From contig NZ_JAAGWH010000066.1 of assembly GCF_010682105.1 (NCBI RefSeq), positions 1 to 63,079 of the forward strand: a stretch of DNA of 63,079 nucleotides. The letters run 5' to 3'. This stretch comes from Modestobacter muralis. GTDB taxonomy: Bacteria > Actinomycetota > Actinomycetes > Mycobacteriales > Geodermatophilaceae. The notes beneath the pieces were generated by a model, which was given only the letters and a program-made list of their open reading frames with translations, had not been told where the DNA came from and searched no databases. Below, piece by piece: positions 42,578 through 50,740 of this stretch. Position numbers and translations under genes: made by a program. Numbering within the stretch: position 1 is the stretch's first letter; each line of letters starts with the position of its first letter.

Positions 42578-43321
42578 TCAGGAGGCGTTGGACTGCCGAC
42601 GCCGGAACCACAGGACGGCTCCGGTGATCACCGCGATCACCGCGATCAGCCCGATCACCAGGCCGGTCGACGATGACCCTTCGTCGGTGGTGGCGGCAGC
42701 GGCGGTATCGGTGTCCGTGGGGGCCTGGCTCGCCGGGGCCTCACTCGTGGGCATGGTGCTCGAGCTGGGTGCCGGAGCGGAGGACGACGTGGGGGCGGCG
42801 GTCGGTGCGGAGGCGGCGGCCGGTGTCACGGTGATCGAGGGAGCCGGGTTGGCCGGGTCGGGATTGTCGGCGGTCGGCAGCTCGATCCAGGCGTCCTCGG
42901 AGTTGTCGGAGTAGTTCACGAGTGTCTTGAAGGGCAGCTCCGTCGTGGCGTCGGCCGGGAGCTGGGTGATCGCGACGCTCAGCTCGGCGTTGACCCCGAC
43001 CTCGAGTGCGGGGCCGGCGATCTCGTAGCCGTCCGCGGTGGGAGCCAGGACCCATCCCTGGGGCCCGGAGGCCAGGGAGACCGATGAGGGAGCCAGGCCG
43101 GCGGGCAGCTGGGTCTTGACTCCGGTGATGCCCGCGGTGTCGGACTCCGCGGCGATGTCGAAGGCGACCGTGACCGGACCGGCCCCTGCCTGGGCGCCGT
43201 CCGCGGTGGCCTCGACGTGTGCGCTGGCTGTAGTGGCAGCCAGGACAACGGTGCCCAGAGCGGCACCGACGACGACCGCCACTTGGCGGGCGGGAGCAAA
43301 GAGGGCGTTGATCACGACCAC
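42578..43321 (-). CDS. YcnI-like (DUF1775) copper-associated protein
   Basis: A 247-residue protein: signal peptide ending TTASA, mature N-terminus HVEATADGAQAG, a YcnI/DUF1775 domain (ITGVKTQLPAGLAPSSVSLA, FKTLVNYSDNSEDAWIELP) and a long Ser/Thr/Ala/Pro linker before one C-terminal membrane helix (VIGLIAVIAVITGAVLWF) and basic anchor. In YcnI the N-terminal His of the mature protein binds copper; here it is also present. It would act outside the membrane in copper handling. Operator C lies about 34 bases upstream. Confidence 0.85.
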   Translation of the reverse strand: MVVINALFAPARQVAVVVGAALGTVVLAATTASAHVEATADGAQAGAGPVTVAFDIAAESDTAGITGVKTQLPAGLAPSSVSLASGPQGWVLAPTADGYEIAGPALEVGVNAELSVAITQLPADATTELPFKTLVNYSDNSEDAWIELPTADNPDPANPAPSITVTPAAASAPTAAPTSSSAPAPSSSTMPTSEAPASQAPTDTDTAAAATTDEGSSSTGLVIGLIAVIAVITGAVLWFRRRQSNAS

Positions 43322-43354
43322 TCAGTCGTCGCCAGCGTCCCGCTGGTTCCCCGC

Positions 43355-43373
43355 CTACGAGACTTCTTCGTAG
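43355..43373. promoter_or_regulatory. BlaI-type operator C (before ycnI-like gene)
   Basis: CTACGA-GACTTCT-TCGTAG: perfect 6-base arms with the same 7-base spacing as the other sites. Confidence 0.7.
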
Positions 43374-43419
43374 CCTTTAGGGTCAGCGAGCAGGAAGGGA
43401 GCGACGGAGTCTGTGTGGC

Positions 43420-43465
43420 TCAGCTGGGCCGCGGCGCGTACATGATCACGGCCACGCCAGCTAGG
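43420..43465 (-). pseudogene. ynfA: ynfA 3' end, separated by IS481
   Basis: Minus strand reads CTA-GCT followed by codons for GVAVIMYAPRPS and a stop, the normal YnfA C-terminus. Joined to the 5' part at 44555 across one copy of the 6-base target repeat, it restores ICLAGVAVIMYAPRPS. Confidence 0.85.
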
Positions 43466-44554
43466 TGTAGTGACCACGACCGTTGTTGACAGCGTGCCGG
43501 GCTGAGACGTGAGGAGACCTCCGGGCGAAGGTGTGGGTGCTGACGCCTCACCAACGACCCGGAGGTCCCGTGTCTCACGCTAATGCCCGCCTGACCGTGC
43601 ATGGCCGAGCGGAACTGGTCCGCCGAGTCATCGAGCAAGGTCGCCCGGTCGCCCACGTGGTGGCCGAGCTGAACATCTCCCGGGCCACCGGCTACAAGTG
43701 GCTGGCCCGCTGGCGGGCCGAAGGCCCAGCCGGCCTGATCGACCGACCCAGCCGAGCCCATCGCCTGCCGGGCAGGACCAGCCCCGAACTCGAGGCACGA
43801 GTGCTGGTGCTGCGGGCCGAGCGCAAGCTCGGGCCAGCGCGGATCGGCCCCCTGGTCGGACTCGCCCCATCGACAGTGCACGCGGTGCTGACCCGGCACG
43901 GCATGCACCGACTGGCCTGGCTCGACCGCCCCACCGGCGAACTCATCCGCCGCTACGAGCGCGCCCGCCCCGGCGAGCTGGTGCACGTGGATGTGAAGAA
44001 GCTCGGGGCGATCCGCGACGGCGGTGGCTGGCGGGTCCACGGCCGCGGCTCAGCCGAGCAGCTGGCCAGCCGCGCCGAACTCAACGCCGGCCGGCGGGTC
44101 GGCTATGACTTCGTGCACTGCGCGATCGATGACCACACCCGGCTGGCCTACGCCGAGATCCACCGGGACGAGACCGCGGCCACCTGCGCCGGCTTCCTGC
44201 GCTCGGCCGCTGCCTTCTTCGCCACCCTCGGTATCAACCGGATCGAACGCGTCATGACCGACAACGCGATGGCCTACCGCAAGAGCCACGCCTGGCGCCA
44301 AGCCCTGCTCGACCTGGGCGCCGAGCCGCGCTTCACCCGGTCCTACCGGCCCCAGACCAACGGCAAAGCCGAACGCTTCAACCGCACCCTGGCCGACGAG
44401 TGGGCCTACATCCGACCCTTCACCAGCTCAGCCGACCGCGCCGCGACCTTGCCCGGATGGCTCCACACCTACAACCATCACCGCAACCACACCGCACTCG
44501 GCGGACAACCACCGATCACCCGCACCACCGTCAACAACGCTGCTGGGCATTACA
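43466..44554 (+). mobile_element. IS481-family insertion sequence
   Basis: A 1089-base element. Left end TGTAGTGACCACGACCGTTG and right end (reverse complement) TGTAATGCCCAGCAGCGTTG both continue TTGAC, forming imperfect inverted repeats. It is flanked by the 6-base target duplication GCTAGG (43460-43465 and 44555-44560), which fits the NCTAGN target known for IS481. It carries one transposase gene and splits ynfA. Confidence 0.93.
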
Positions 44555-44559
44555 GCTAG
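43570..44559 (+). CDS. IS481 family transposase
   Basis: A 329-residue transposase from the GTG at 43570, preceded by CGGAGGTCCC. An N-terminal HTH ([32 protein letters not shown]) precedes the integrase core: [11 protein letters not shown] (first Asp), [11 protein letters not shown] (second Asp) and [19 protein letters not shown] (Glu), the DDE triad. The element itself ends at 44554; the last Ser codon and the TAG stop come from the duplicated target GCTAGG. The gene appears intact, so the element may be active. Confidence 0.93.
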   Translation: MSHANARLTVHGRAELVRRVIEQGRPVAHVVAELNISRATGYKWLARWRAEGPAGLIDRPSRAHRLPGRTSPELEARVLVLRAERKLGPARIGPLVGLAPSTVHAVLTRHGMHRLAWLDRPTGELIRRYERARPGELVHVDVKKLGAIRDGGGWRVHGRGSAEQLASRAELNAGRRVGYDFVHCAIDDHTRLAYAEIHRDETAATCAGFLRSAAAFFATLGINRIERVMTDNAMAYRKSHAWRQALLDLGAEPRFTRSYRPQTNGKAERFNRTLADEWAYIRPFTSSADRAATLPGWLHTYNHHRNHTALGGQPPITRTTVNNAAGHYS

Positions 44560-44850
44560 GCAGATGAGCGCCCCGATGACGTCGGCGCGGTCCGGGCGGT
44601 AACCGTCGGCCACCATCCCCCAGGCCAGCGACCCGGCCACGAACACGCCGCCGTAAGCGGCGAGGATGCGGCCGAACTCGGCATCCGGCTGCAGGGTGGC
44701 GACGAAGCCGTACACGCCCAGAGCGATGATGCCCAGGCCGATCCACAGCCACCCCCGGTGCTCGCGCACCCCCTGCCAGACCAGCCAGGCACCCCCGATC
44801 TCGAAGATGGCCGCCACGACGAACAAGGCGATGGAGCGCGCGAGGAGCAT
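44555..44850 (-). pseudogene. ynfA: ynfA 5' part, interrupted by IS481
   Basis: Codes for [54 protein letters not shown], the YnfA/UPF0060 small membrane family of four short helices. The frame then runs into the insertion sequence and adds an unrelated tail of about 42 residues (stop at 44428). The true C-terminus lies beyond the element at 43420-43465. YnfA proteins have been linked to efflux or stress. Here the last helix is lost, so function is doubtful. Confidence 0.85.
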
Positions 44851-44967
44851 GTGGGTCCCTTCTGTGCGCTACGGGTGGCCAGTTTGGCGGGAGAACCGTA
44901 GATGGCACGCCACGGGCGCCCGATGTCCCTCGATGCCCGGCTGTGGTGCCGGTGCGTCGGAGCCGGG

Positions 44968-45477
44968 TCAGTCCGGTGGGTACAGCAGGTCCTCGCGTGG
45001 CTTGACGTTCGCGGCCTGATGGGCCGCCAGCAGCGAGCGCAGGCCGCGCACCGCGGTCAGGGTCCGCTGGCCGTCCCACGCCTGCAGGGCCACCACGGAC
45101 AGCTCATCGCCGTTGCGCAGGGACAGCGTGGCCCAGGAGGACTTCTCCTCGAAGCGGACAGCCGCGACCTCGAACCAGGACAGCTCCTGGCCGGTGGCGA
45201 TGTTGCGTACCCGGATGCCGTGCTCGTTGGCGTCGACCCGCGGGCGGCCCAGCCACAGGACCGCCGCGGCCACCAGCAGCCCCAGCCCGAACATGGCGAC
45301 CTGATCGACTGGGCCGAAGGCGACCACCCCGACCGAGGAGGAGGGCAGCCGCAGCACGATCACGGCCGTCACGACCACGATCGCCAGCGCTACTGCCGCG
45401 ACGACCATCCGCACGAGCCGCGGGACCGCGGTCACCGTGGAGGAGTTCGCGGGCTGAGGTGCCTGGCGGGCGGACAT
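44968..45477 (-). CDS. Membrane protein with PH-like domain
   Basis: A 169-residue protein from the ATG at 45477 with CAGGAGAG upstream; the much longer open frame is rejected. Two membrane helices (MVVAAVALAIVVVTAVIVLR and DQVAMFGLGLLVAAAVLWLG) are followed by a bacterial PH-like fold: VDANEHGIRVRNIATGQELS, WFEVAAVRFEEKSSWATLSL, DELSVVALQAWDGQR. Such proteins are common in actinobacteria near ribH or secretion genes and have unknown roles. Divergent from dsbA. Confidence 0.75.
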   Translation of the reverse strand: MSARQAPQPANSSTVTAVPRLVRMVVAAVALAIVVVTAVIVLRLPSSSVGVVAFGPVDQVAMFGLGLLVAAAVLWLGRPRVDANEHGIRVRNIATGQELSWFEVAAVRFEEKSSWATLSLRNGDELSVVALQAWDGQRTLTAVRGLRSLLAAHQAANVKPREDLLYPPD

Positions 45478-45586
45478 CGGGTCTCTCCTGGGATCGGCGA
45501 CTGAAGACGCTGCCGCGGCAGCCAGGCAGTGGGCCATCGGTGCTGCCCGGGCCAGAAGTTGACATCCGGCAACCGGTGCGCGGCCT

Positions 45587-45615
45587 GTAGCGTCAGCTAC
45601 GACGGATGATAGTAG
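45587..45615. promoter_or_regulatory. BlaI-type operator D (before dsbA-vkor-ccdA)
   Basis: CTACGA-CGGATGA-TAGTAG at 45597-45615, 55 bases before the dsbA-like start. Its left end overlaps a second small dyad GTAGC-GTCA-GCTAC (45587-45600). Confidence 0.65.
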
Positions 45616-45669
45616 GTGACGGGGTTGGTCGTGTGCCGTCCCGGACTCCTCGACTGACCAAGGAGCCCC

Positions 45670-46314
45670 GTGAGCTCGAACCTGAAGATCTCTGCCGCAC
45701 TCGTCGCCGTCTTCGCCGTGGCGCTGGCGGTCTTCGGTGTCGTCCGCGCCCAGGGCGGAGACGACGGGCTCCCGGCCGCGAACGCGGCCGTGGTCCGTGA
45801 GGACAGCCACCGCCTGTCCAGCGCGGCCGACGGCCGGGTCACCCTGGTGGAGTTCCTGGACTTCGAGTGCGAGGGCTGCCTGGCCGCCTACCCCTTCGTC
45901 GAAGAACTCCGCCAGACCTACGAGGGGCGGATCACCTTCGTAGCCCGCTACTTCCCGATGCCCGGGCACGCCAACGCCGAGAACGCCGCGGTCGCCGTCG
46001 AGGCCGCCGCACAGCAGGACCGGTTCGAAGACATGTACGACCGGATGTATGAGACCCAGGGCCAGTGGGGGGAGAAGCAGGACTCCCAGGCCGCGGTCTT
46101 CCGCGGCTTCGCCGAGGAGCTGGGCCTGGACATGGCCGACTTCGATGCCACCGTGGCAGCGCCGGAGACGCTGGAGCGGGTGCTGCGCGACCGGGAGGAC
46201 GGGATCGCCCTCGGGGTGGAGGGCACCCCGACGTTCTTCCTCAACGGGGAGAAGCTGTCGGTCACCACGACCGATGAGTTCATCGAGGCCCTCGATGCAG
46301 CCCTCGCTGGCTGA
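45670..46314 (+). CDS. DsbA-like thiol oxidoreductase
   Basis: A 214-residue protein with an N-terminal membrane anchor (LKISAALVAVFAVALAVFGV) and a DsbA/thioredoxin-4 fold. The active-site motif is DFECEGCLAAYPF (C-x-x-C) and the cis-proline loop reads GVEGTPTFFLNG. It would introduce or shuffle disulfides outside the membrane. The GTG start follows AAGGAGCCCC. The VKOR gene starts inside its last codons, so the pair is coupled: VKOR reoxidises DsbA-like proteins. Confidence 0.9.
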   Translation: MSSNLKISAALVAVFAVALAVFGVVRAQGGDDGLPAANAAVVREDSHRLSSAADGRVTLVEFLDFECEGCLAAYPFVEELRQTYEGRITFVARYFPMPGHANAENAAVAVEAAAQQDRFEDMYDRMYETQGQWGEKQDSQAAVFRGFAEELGLDMADFDATVAAPETLERVLRDREDGIALGVEGTPTFFLNGEKLSVTTTDEFIEALDAALAG

Positions 46315-46984
46315 CCCGGTCGCCGGCTCCACCGGCGACGCCGGTCGCGAGACCACGCGCGGGGTGCGGCCGGGGGCCGGTGCTGCCCCCGGTGGCCTCA
46401 CCGAGCGAGGCCTGGCCTGGCTGCTGCTGATCGGTGGGCTCACCGGGCTGGTCGCGGCTTTCGTGCTCGCCGTGGAGAAGTACGCGCTGCTCGCCGACCC
46501 GACCTACGTGCCCAGCTGCAGCCTCAACCCGGTGCTCAGCTGCGGGTCGATCATGGCCAGCGAGCAGGCCGAGGCCTTCGGGTTCCCCAACCCCCTGCTG
46601 GGCGTCGCCGGCTTCCCCGTCGTCGCCTGCCTCGGGGCGGCGCTGCTGGCCGGCGCCCGACCCGCGCGGTGGTTCTGGGCCGGCCTGCAGGTCGGCGTCT
46701 CCGCCGGCGCGGTGTTCGTGCACTGGCTGATCTTCAGCAGCCTGTACCGCATCGGCGCCCTGTGCCCCTACTGCATGGCCGTATGGGCGGTGACCATCCC
46801 GATCTTCTGGTACGTCACCCTGCACAACCTCGAGCAGGTGCACGCCCGGCTGCCCCGGCCGGTGGCTGCCATGGCCACCACGCTGCAGCGGTTCCACGGC
46901 GTCATCCTCACCGCCTGGTTCCTGATCCTGGCCGCCGCGATCCTGCACACCTTCTGGCTGTACTGGAGCACCTTCCTTGTCTGA
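46295..46984 (+). CDS. Vitamin K epoxide reductase (VKOR) family protein
   Basis: A 229-residue membrane protein with about five membrane segments. It carries the VKOR loop cysteines (YVPSCSLNPVLSCGS) and the quinone-facing active site GALCPYCMAVWA (CPYC). VKOR passes electrons from DsbA-like proteins to menaquinone. The ATG at 46295 lies 20 bases inside the dsbA-like gene. Together with the CcdA gene that follows it forms an extracytoplasmic thiol-redox operon. Confidence 0.9.
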   Translation: MQPSLADPVAGSTGDAGRETTRGVRPGAGAAPGGLTERGLAWLLLIGGLTGLVAAFVLAVEKYALLADPTYVPSCSLNPVLSCGSIMASEQAEAFGFPNPLLGVAGFPVVACLGAALLAGARPARWFWAGLQVGVSAGAVFVHWLIFSSLYRIGALCPYCMAVWAVTIPIFWYVTLHNLEQVHARLPRPVAAMATTLQRFHGVILTAWFLILAAAILHTFWLYWSTFLV

Positions 46985-47032
46985 CGTCCGGCCCGTGCCC
47001 GCCACTGGTACGCCAACCGCCACGAGCGTCCC

Positions 47033-47875
47033 GTGAGGGAGATCGGTGACGCCTTCGCCGACATCGTCAGCGACGGCTCCCTGCTGCTCGCGGCCGCCGT
47101 CGCCGCACTCGCCGGGCTGGTCAGCTTCGCCTCACCCTGCGTGCTGCCGCTGGTACCGGGCTACCTCGCCTACGTCGCCGGGCTGACCGGCGCGCAGACC
47201 CGCGCAGCCAGCACCGCCCCGGCAACCTCCCAGCCAACCGCTGCCTCCCCGGGGACCGTGGCCACCGCGGCCCCGAGCCCGCTCGCCGAACGGCGGCGCG
47301 TGGTCTTGGGCGCACTGCTGTTCGTCCTGGGCTTCACCGCCGTCTTCGTCTCCTTCGGGGCGCTGTTCGGGGGACTGGGCCGCCTCCTGCTGGAGTGGGC
47401 GCCCGTGCTCACCCGAGTGATGGGCGTGGTCACCATCCTCATGGGCCTGGCCTTCCTCGGTGGGCTGCCCTGGCTGCAGCGGGAACGCCGCATCCACCGC
47501 CGCCCACCGGCCGGCCTGGCCGGCGCCCCGGTCCTCGGCGTCGTGTTCGGGCTGGGCTGGACCCCCTGCCTAGGGCCGACCCTCTCGGCGGTGAACACCC
47601 TGGCCTACACCGAGGCCTCCGCGGGCCGCGGCGCCGCGCTGGGTCTGGCTTACTGCGTCGGGCTCGGGGTGCCGTTCCTGCTCGTGGCACTCGGCGCCCG
47701 GCGCGCACTGACCCTGTCGGCCTTCGCCCGACGGCACGCCCCGGCGGTGATGCGCGTCGGCGGCATCCTGCTGCTGGTGCTGGGAGTGCTGCTGGTCACC
47801 GGACTGTGGGAGGGGATCATGTCCTACCTGCGGTCCTGGCTGGCCGCGACCGGGCTCGGCTCCTCATCGATCTGA
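47033..47875 (+). CDS. ccdA: CcdA-like cytochrome c biogenesis/thiol transport protein
   Basis: A 280-residue protein with six membrane helices. The conserved FASPCVLPLVPGYLAYVAGL and GLGWTPCLGPTLSAV each contain the redox Cys next to Pro. CcdA moves reducing power from the cytoplasm to outer proteins such as TlpA/ResA/CcsX. A TlpA-like protein is encoded at 57954. A Pro/Ala/Thr-rich loop of about 35 residues after helix 1 is an insertion. The GTG start at 47033 is probable. Confidence 0.9.
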   Translation: MREIGDAFADIVSDGSLLLAAAVAALAGLVSFASPCVLPLVPGYLAYVAGLTGAQTRAASTAPATSQPTAASPGTVATAAPSPLAERRRVVLGALLFVLGFTAVFVSFGALFGGLGRLLLEWAPVLTRVMGVVTILMGLAFLGGLPWLQRERRIHRRPPAGLAGAPVLGVVFGLGWTPCLGPTLSAVNTLAYTEASAGRGAALGLAYCVGLGVPFLLVALGARRALTLSAFARRHAPAVMRVGGILLLVLGVLLVTGLWEGIMSYLRSWLAATGLGSSSI

Positions 47876-47932
47876 GCGCCCCGGCCTGGTGGTCGGTCGT
47901 GGCCCGCGGGCCGGCCACGACGGCGGCCTAGA

Positions 47933-47951
47933 CTACTAACGTGCTTAGGCG
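47933..47951. promoter_or_regulatory. BlaI-type operator E, overlapping the sco1 start
   Basis: CTACTA-ACGTGCT-TAGGCG (right arm degenerate) covers the GTG start at 47941. The upstream hexamer TAGACT six bases before the GTG resembles a -10 box, so the transcript may be leaderless. Confidence 0.55.
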
Positions 47952-48603
47952 AACGCTTTCCGGCCGGACCACAGCAACGCTCATGGCCCTTGGGCTGACG
48001 GCGACTCTCGCCGCCTGCGGCGGGAGCGACAGCTCAGCCGAACACGGCGGTGACCACGGGGTGGCGTCGGTGTCCTCCGCCGCGGAGGAGGGGATCTACG
48101 CCGGGCGTGAGCTCACCGAGCCGCAGGCGAGGCCGGCATTCACCCTCACCGACCAGAGCGGTGCCGCCTTCGACTTCTCCGCCAAGACCGCCGGCCAGCC
48201 GACCCTGCTGTTCTTCGGCTACGCCAACTGCCCCGACGTCTGCCCGACGACCATGGCCGACGTCGCCCTGGCGCTGCGCTCAGCACCTGCAGACGTCGCC
48301 GCCCGCACCCAGGTGGTGTTCGTGACCACCGACCCCGCACGCGACACCGCGGATTTCCTGGGCACCTACCTGGCCCGCTTCGATGAGGGACTGCCCAACC
48401 GCTTCGTCGGCCTCACCGGCACCCAGGCCGAGGTTGAGGCAGCCCAGGAGGCGGCCGGGGTCCCCCTGGCCGAGGGCGAGGGCACGATGCACGCCACCAG
48501 CCTCTACCTGTTCGGCAACGACGATCTGGCGCGGGTGGTCTTCTCCGCCGGCGACACCTCGCAGCAGATCGCTCAGGATCTCAAGCTGATCGCCACCTCC
48601 TGA
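47941..48603 (+). CDS. SCO1/SenC copper chaperone, lipoprotein
   Basis: A 220-residue protein with signal peptide and lipobox TLAACG (Cys about 26). The SCO1 fold is shown by ARPAFTLTDQSGAAFDFSAK, LLFFGYANCPDVCPTTMADV (CxxxC copper site), VFVTTDPARDTADFL, and the late His in GTMHATSLYLF (third copper ligand). It would deliver copper to the CuA site of cytochrome oxidase; CtaG encoded at 55398 serves CuB. A His/Asp-rich stretch (AEHGGDHG) near the N-terminus may bind metal. Possibly a leaderless GTG start. Confidence 0.92.
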   Translation: MLRRTLSGRTTATLMALGLTATLAACGGSDSSAEHGGDHGVASVSSAAEEGIYAGRELTEPQARPAFTLTDQSGAAFDFSAKTAGQPTLLFFGYANCPDVCPTTMADVALALRSAPADVAARTQVVFVTTDPARDTADFLGTYLARFDEGLPNRFVGLTGTQAEVEAAQEAAGVPLAEGEGTMHATSLYLFGNDDLARVVFSAGDTSQQIAQDLKLIATS

Positions 48604-48645
48604 CAGTTCACTTTCTCCTGAATTCAGGTTCAACTGTACTGTCAG
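48600..48645. promoter_or_regulatory. Operator of the second CmtR-like operon
   Basis: A perfect 12-base palindrome CCTGAATTCAGG (48617-48628) is flanked by inverted repeats CTGACAGT (48600-48607) and ACTGTCAG (48638-48645). It sits directly before the ArsR-family gene and overlaps the sco1 stop. Probable metal-responsive operator and promoter. Confidence 0.75.
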
Positions 48646-48649
48646 CGGC

Positions 48650-48973
48650 GTGATGCCCGTCCTGCACGCCGAGGTCCTCACCAGATTCGGCCACGCCCTG
48701 TCCGACCCGACCCGCACCCGGCTCCTGCTGGCCCTGCGTGAGGGCCCGGGCTACCCCTCCGAGTTGGCCGAGCAGCTGGAGGTGACGCGGCAGAGGCTGT
48801 CCAACCACCTTGCCTGCCTGCGCGGCTGTGGACTGGTCGTTGCCGTGCCCGAGGGGCGCCGGTCCCGGTACGAGCTGGCCGATCCGCGGCTGGCGCACGC
48901 TCTGGATGATCTGCTGGGAGTGGTGTTGGCCGTGGACCCCACTGCCTGTGCCGTGGACGAGGAGTGCTGCTGA
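48650..48973 (+). CDS. ArsR family metal sensor, CmtR-like (second copy)
   Basis: A 107-residue winged-helix regulator (ALSDPTRTRLLLALREGPGY, EVTRQRLSNHLACLRGCGLV). The CLRGCG cysteine pair in the recognition helix and the Cys-rich tail (TACAVDEECC) support a CmtR-type Cd/Pb sensor, here with extra C-terminal cysteines. GTG 48650 or ATG 48653 start. The stop overlaps the transporter start (TGATG), and the large palindrome upstream is its likely operator. Confidence 0.85.
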   Translation: MMPVLHAEVLTRFGHALSDPTRTRLLLALREGPGYPSELAEQLEVTRQRLSNHLACLRGCGLVVAVPEGRRSRYELADPRLAHALDDLLGVVLAVDPTACAVDEECC

Positions 48974-49755
48974 TGGCCATCGAACCCCTGCGGCTGACCA
49001 CGGCTCCCGCCGCGACGACCCAGGCCGCCCCAGCCTTCGCCGCGCCGGCCCTGGCCGCTGAACGGCGGGCCGTCCTCGCCCGCCGCATCCGGCTGTTCGT
49101 GGCCGCCACCATCACCTACAACCTCATCGAGGCCGTCGTCGCCCTCACCGCCGGTGCGAAGGCCTCCTCCTCGGCGCTGATCGGCTTCGGCCTGGACTCC
49201 GTCATCGAGGTGTCCTCGGCCGCGGCCGTGGCCTGGCAGTTCGCCGGCCGTGACCCGGAGGCGCGGGAGCGGGCGGCGCTAAAGGTCATCGGGGCCTCGT
49301 TCTTCGCCCTGGCCGCGTTCGTGACCGTCGACGCCTTGCGGTCACTGCTGGGATCGGGGGAGGCCGAACACTCCTCGGTCGGCCTGATCCTGGCCGCGGT
49401 GAGTCTGGCCGTCATGCCCGGGCTGTCCTACGCCCAGCGCCGAGCCGGCCGCGAACTCGGCTCAGCCTCAGCAGTGGCGGACTCCAAGCAGACCCTGCTG
49501 TGCACCTACCTGTCCGCCGTCGTGCTCGTCGGCTTGGCCCTCAACAGCCTCCTCGGCTGGTCGTGGGCAGACCCCATCGCGGCCCTGGTCATCGCCGTCA
49601 TCGCCGTGCGGGAAGGCCGGGAAGCGTGGGCGGGAGACGACTGCTGCTCACCTGCCTCCGCCCTCCGGCTGGCCGCACCTGCCGGCGGAGCAGCTGACAG
49701 CGCTGGCTGCGTGTGCTCGCCGGGCTGCTCCTGCTGCACCGACCCGGCCACGTGA
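48973..49755 (+). CDS. Cation efflux membrane protein with cysteine-rich tail
   Basis: A 260-residue protein related to the one at 41391. IGFGLDSVIEVSSAAAVAWQ holds the helix-2 metal site (D-x-x-x-E) and LLGWSWADPIAALVIAVIAV the last helix. Unlike the paralogue it has a C-terminal cysteine cluster (DDCCSPAS, GCVCSPGCSCCTDPAT), likely a soft-metal binding tail that captures cytoplasmic ions. It is coupled to the CmtR-like repressor. Probably exports cadmium, lead or a similar metal. Confidence 0.82.
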   Translation: MAIEPLRLTTAPAATTQAAPAFAAPALAAERRAVLARRIRLFVAATITYNLIEAVVALTAGAKASSSALIGFGLDSVIEVSSAAAVAWQFAGRDPEARERAALKVIGASFFALAAFVTVDALRSLLGSGEAEHSSVGLILAAVSLAVMPGLSYAQRRAGRELGSASAVADSKQTLLCTYLSAVVLVGLALNSLLGWSWADPIAALVIAVIAVREGREAWAGDDCCSPASALRLAAPAGGAADSAGCVCSPGCSCCTDPAT

Positions 49756-49780
49756 CCTCCCAGGGAAAGAAGGCGACGCG

Positions 49781-50713
49781 ATGAGCGGTGGCCACAGTCA
49801 CGACCACGGCGCAGGCGCAGCAGGGACCGGTGACCACCGCCGGCGGCTGGCCATCGTCTTGGGCATCACCACCACCGTCCTGGTCGTCGAGATCATCGGC
49901 GCGCTCGTGTCCGGAAGCCTGGCGCTGCTCGCCGACGCCGGGCACATGCTCACCGACGCCGCCGGCCTGACCATCGCGCTGATCGCGGCCAACCTCGCGC
50001 TGCGCCCAGCCACCCCGACCCGCACCTGGGGCTACCGCCGGGCCGAAGTGCTCGGGGCCACCCTGCAGGCGGCGGTGCTGCTCGCGGTTGGGGTCTTCGT
50101 CTTTGTCGAAGGCATCCGCCGGCTCTTCGAGCCACCGGAGGTCGGGTCCACCGCGATGGTGGTGTTCGGGGTCATCGGCCTGGCCGGCAACCTCATCTCC
50201 ATGCTCGTGCTCACTCGCGGGCGCGGCGCCAACGTGAACATGCGCGCGGCGTTCCTCGAGGTCGTCAACGACGCCCTCGGGTCGGTCGCGGTGCTGCTGG
50301 CCGCGCTGATCATCGCGCTCACCGGATGGCTACAGGCCGATGCCGTGGTGTCGCTGCTGATCGCGCTGCTGATCATCCCGCGCACCCTGAAGCTGCTGCG
50401 CGAGACGGTGTCAGTGCTGCTGGAAGGCACGCCGCCCGGGCTAGACCTGGACGAGGTGCGGACGCACCTGCTGGCCCAGCCGCACGTGCTCGACGTCCAC
50501 GACCTGCACGCCTCCCAGATCACCAGCGAGCTGCCGGTGCTCACCGCGCACGTCGTCATCGACGAGTCCTGCTTCCAGGACGGACATGCACCCAGGGTGC
50601 TGGACCAGCTGCAGTCCTGCCTGGTCGGGCACTTCCCGGTCAGCGTCGAGCACTCCACGATCCAGCTGGAGCCGGCCAGCCACGCCGGACACGAACACCC
50701 CGCCCACCAGTGA
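49781..50713 (+). CDS. Cation diffusion facilitator (CzcD/ZitB-like)
   Basis: A 310-residue classical CDF transporter with six membrane helices. LADAGHMLTDAAGL carries the HxxxD site; AFLEVVNDALGSVAV has ExxxD in place of the more common H/DxxxD. The C-terminal cytoplasmic domain (DVHDLHASQITSELPVLTAH) and terminal His residues (HAGHEHPAHQ), plus His in MSGGHSHDHG, bind metal. Exports Zn/Cd by proton exchange. It follows the CmtR-like operon by 25 bases and is probably co-transcribed. Confidence 0.9.
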   Translation: MSGGHSHDHGAGAAGTGDHRRRLAIVLGITTTVLVVEIIGALVSGSLALLADAGHMLTDAAGLTIALIAANLALRPATPTRTWGYRRAEVLGATLQAAVLLAVGVFVFVEGIRRLFEPPEVGSTAMVVFGVIGLAGNLISMLVLTRGRGANVNMRAAFLEVVNDALGSVAVLLAALIIALTGWLQADAVVSLLIALLIIPRTLKLLRETVSVLLEGTPPGLDLDEVRTHLLAQPHVLDVHDLHASQITSELPVLTAHVVIDESCFQDGHAPRVLDQLQSCLVGHFPVSVEHSTIQLEPASHAGHEHPAHQ

Positions 50714-50740
50714 CCGGCAGCAGAGACGGCAGGGGGCTGG

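Noticed and set aside
45478-46443. Long minus-strand extension of the PH-domain frame
   Set aside because: It is antisense to dsbA and has no start signal; the ATG at 45477 with a ribosome site is preferred.
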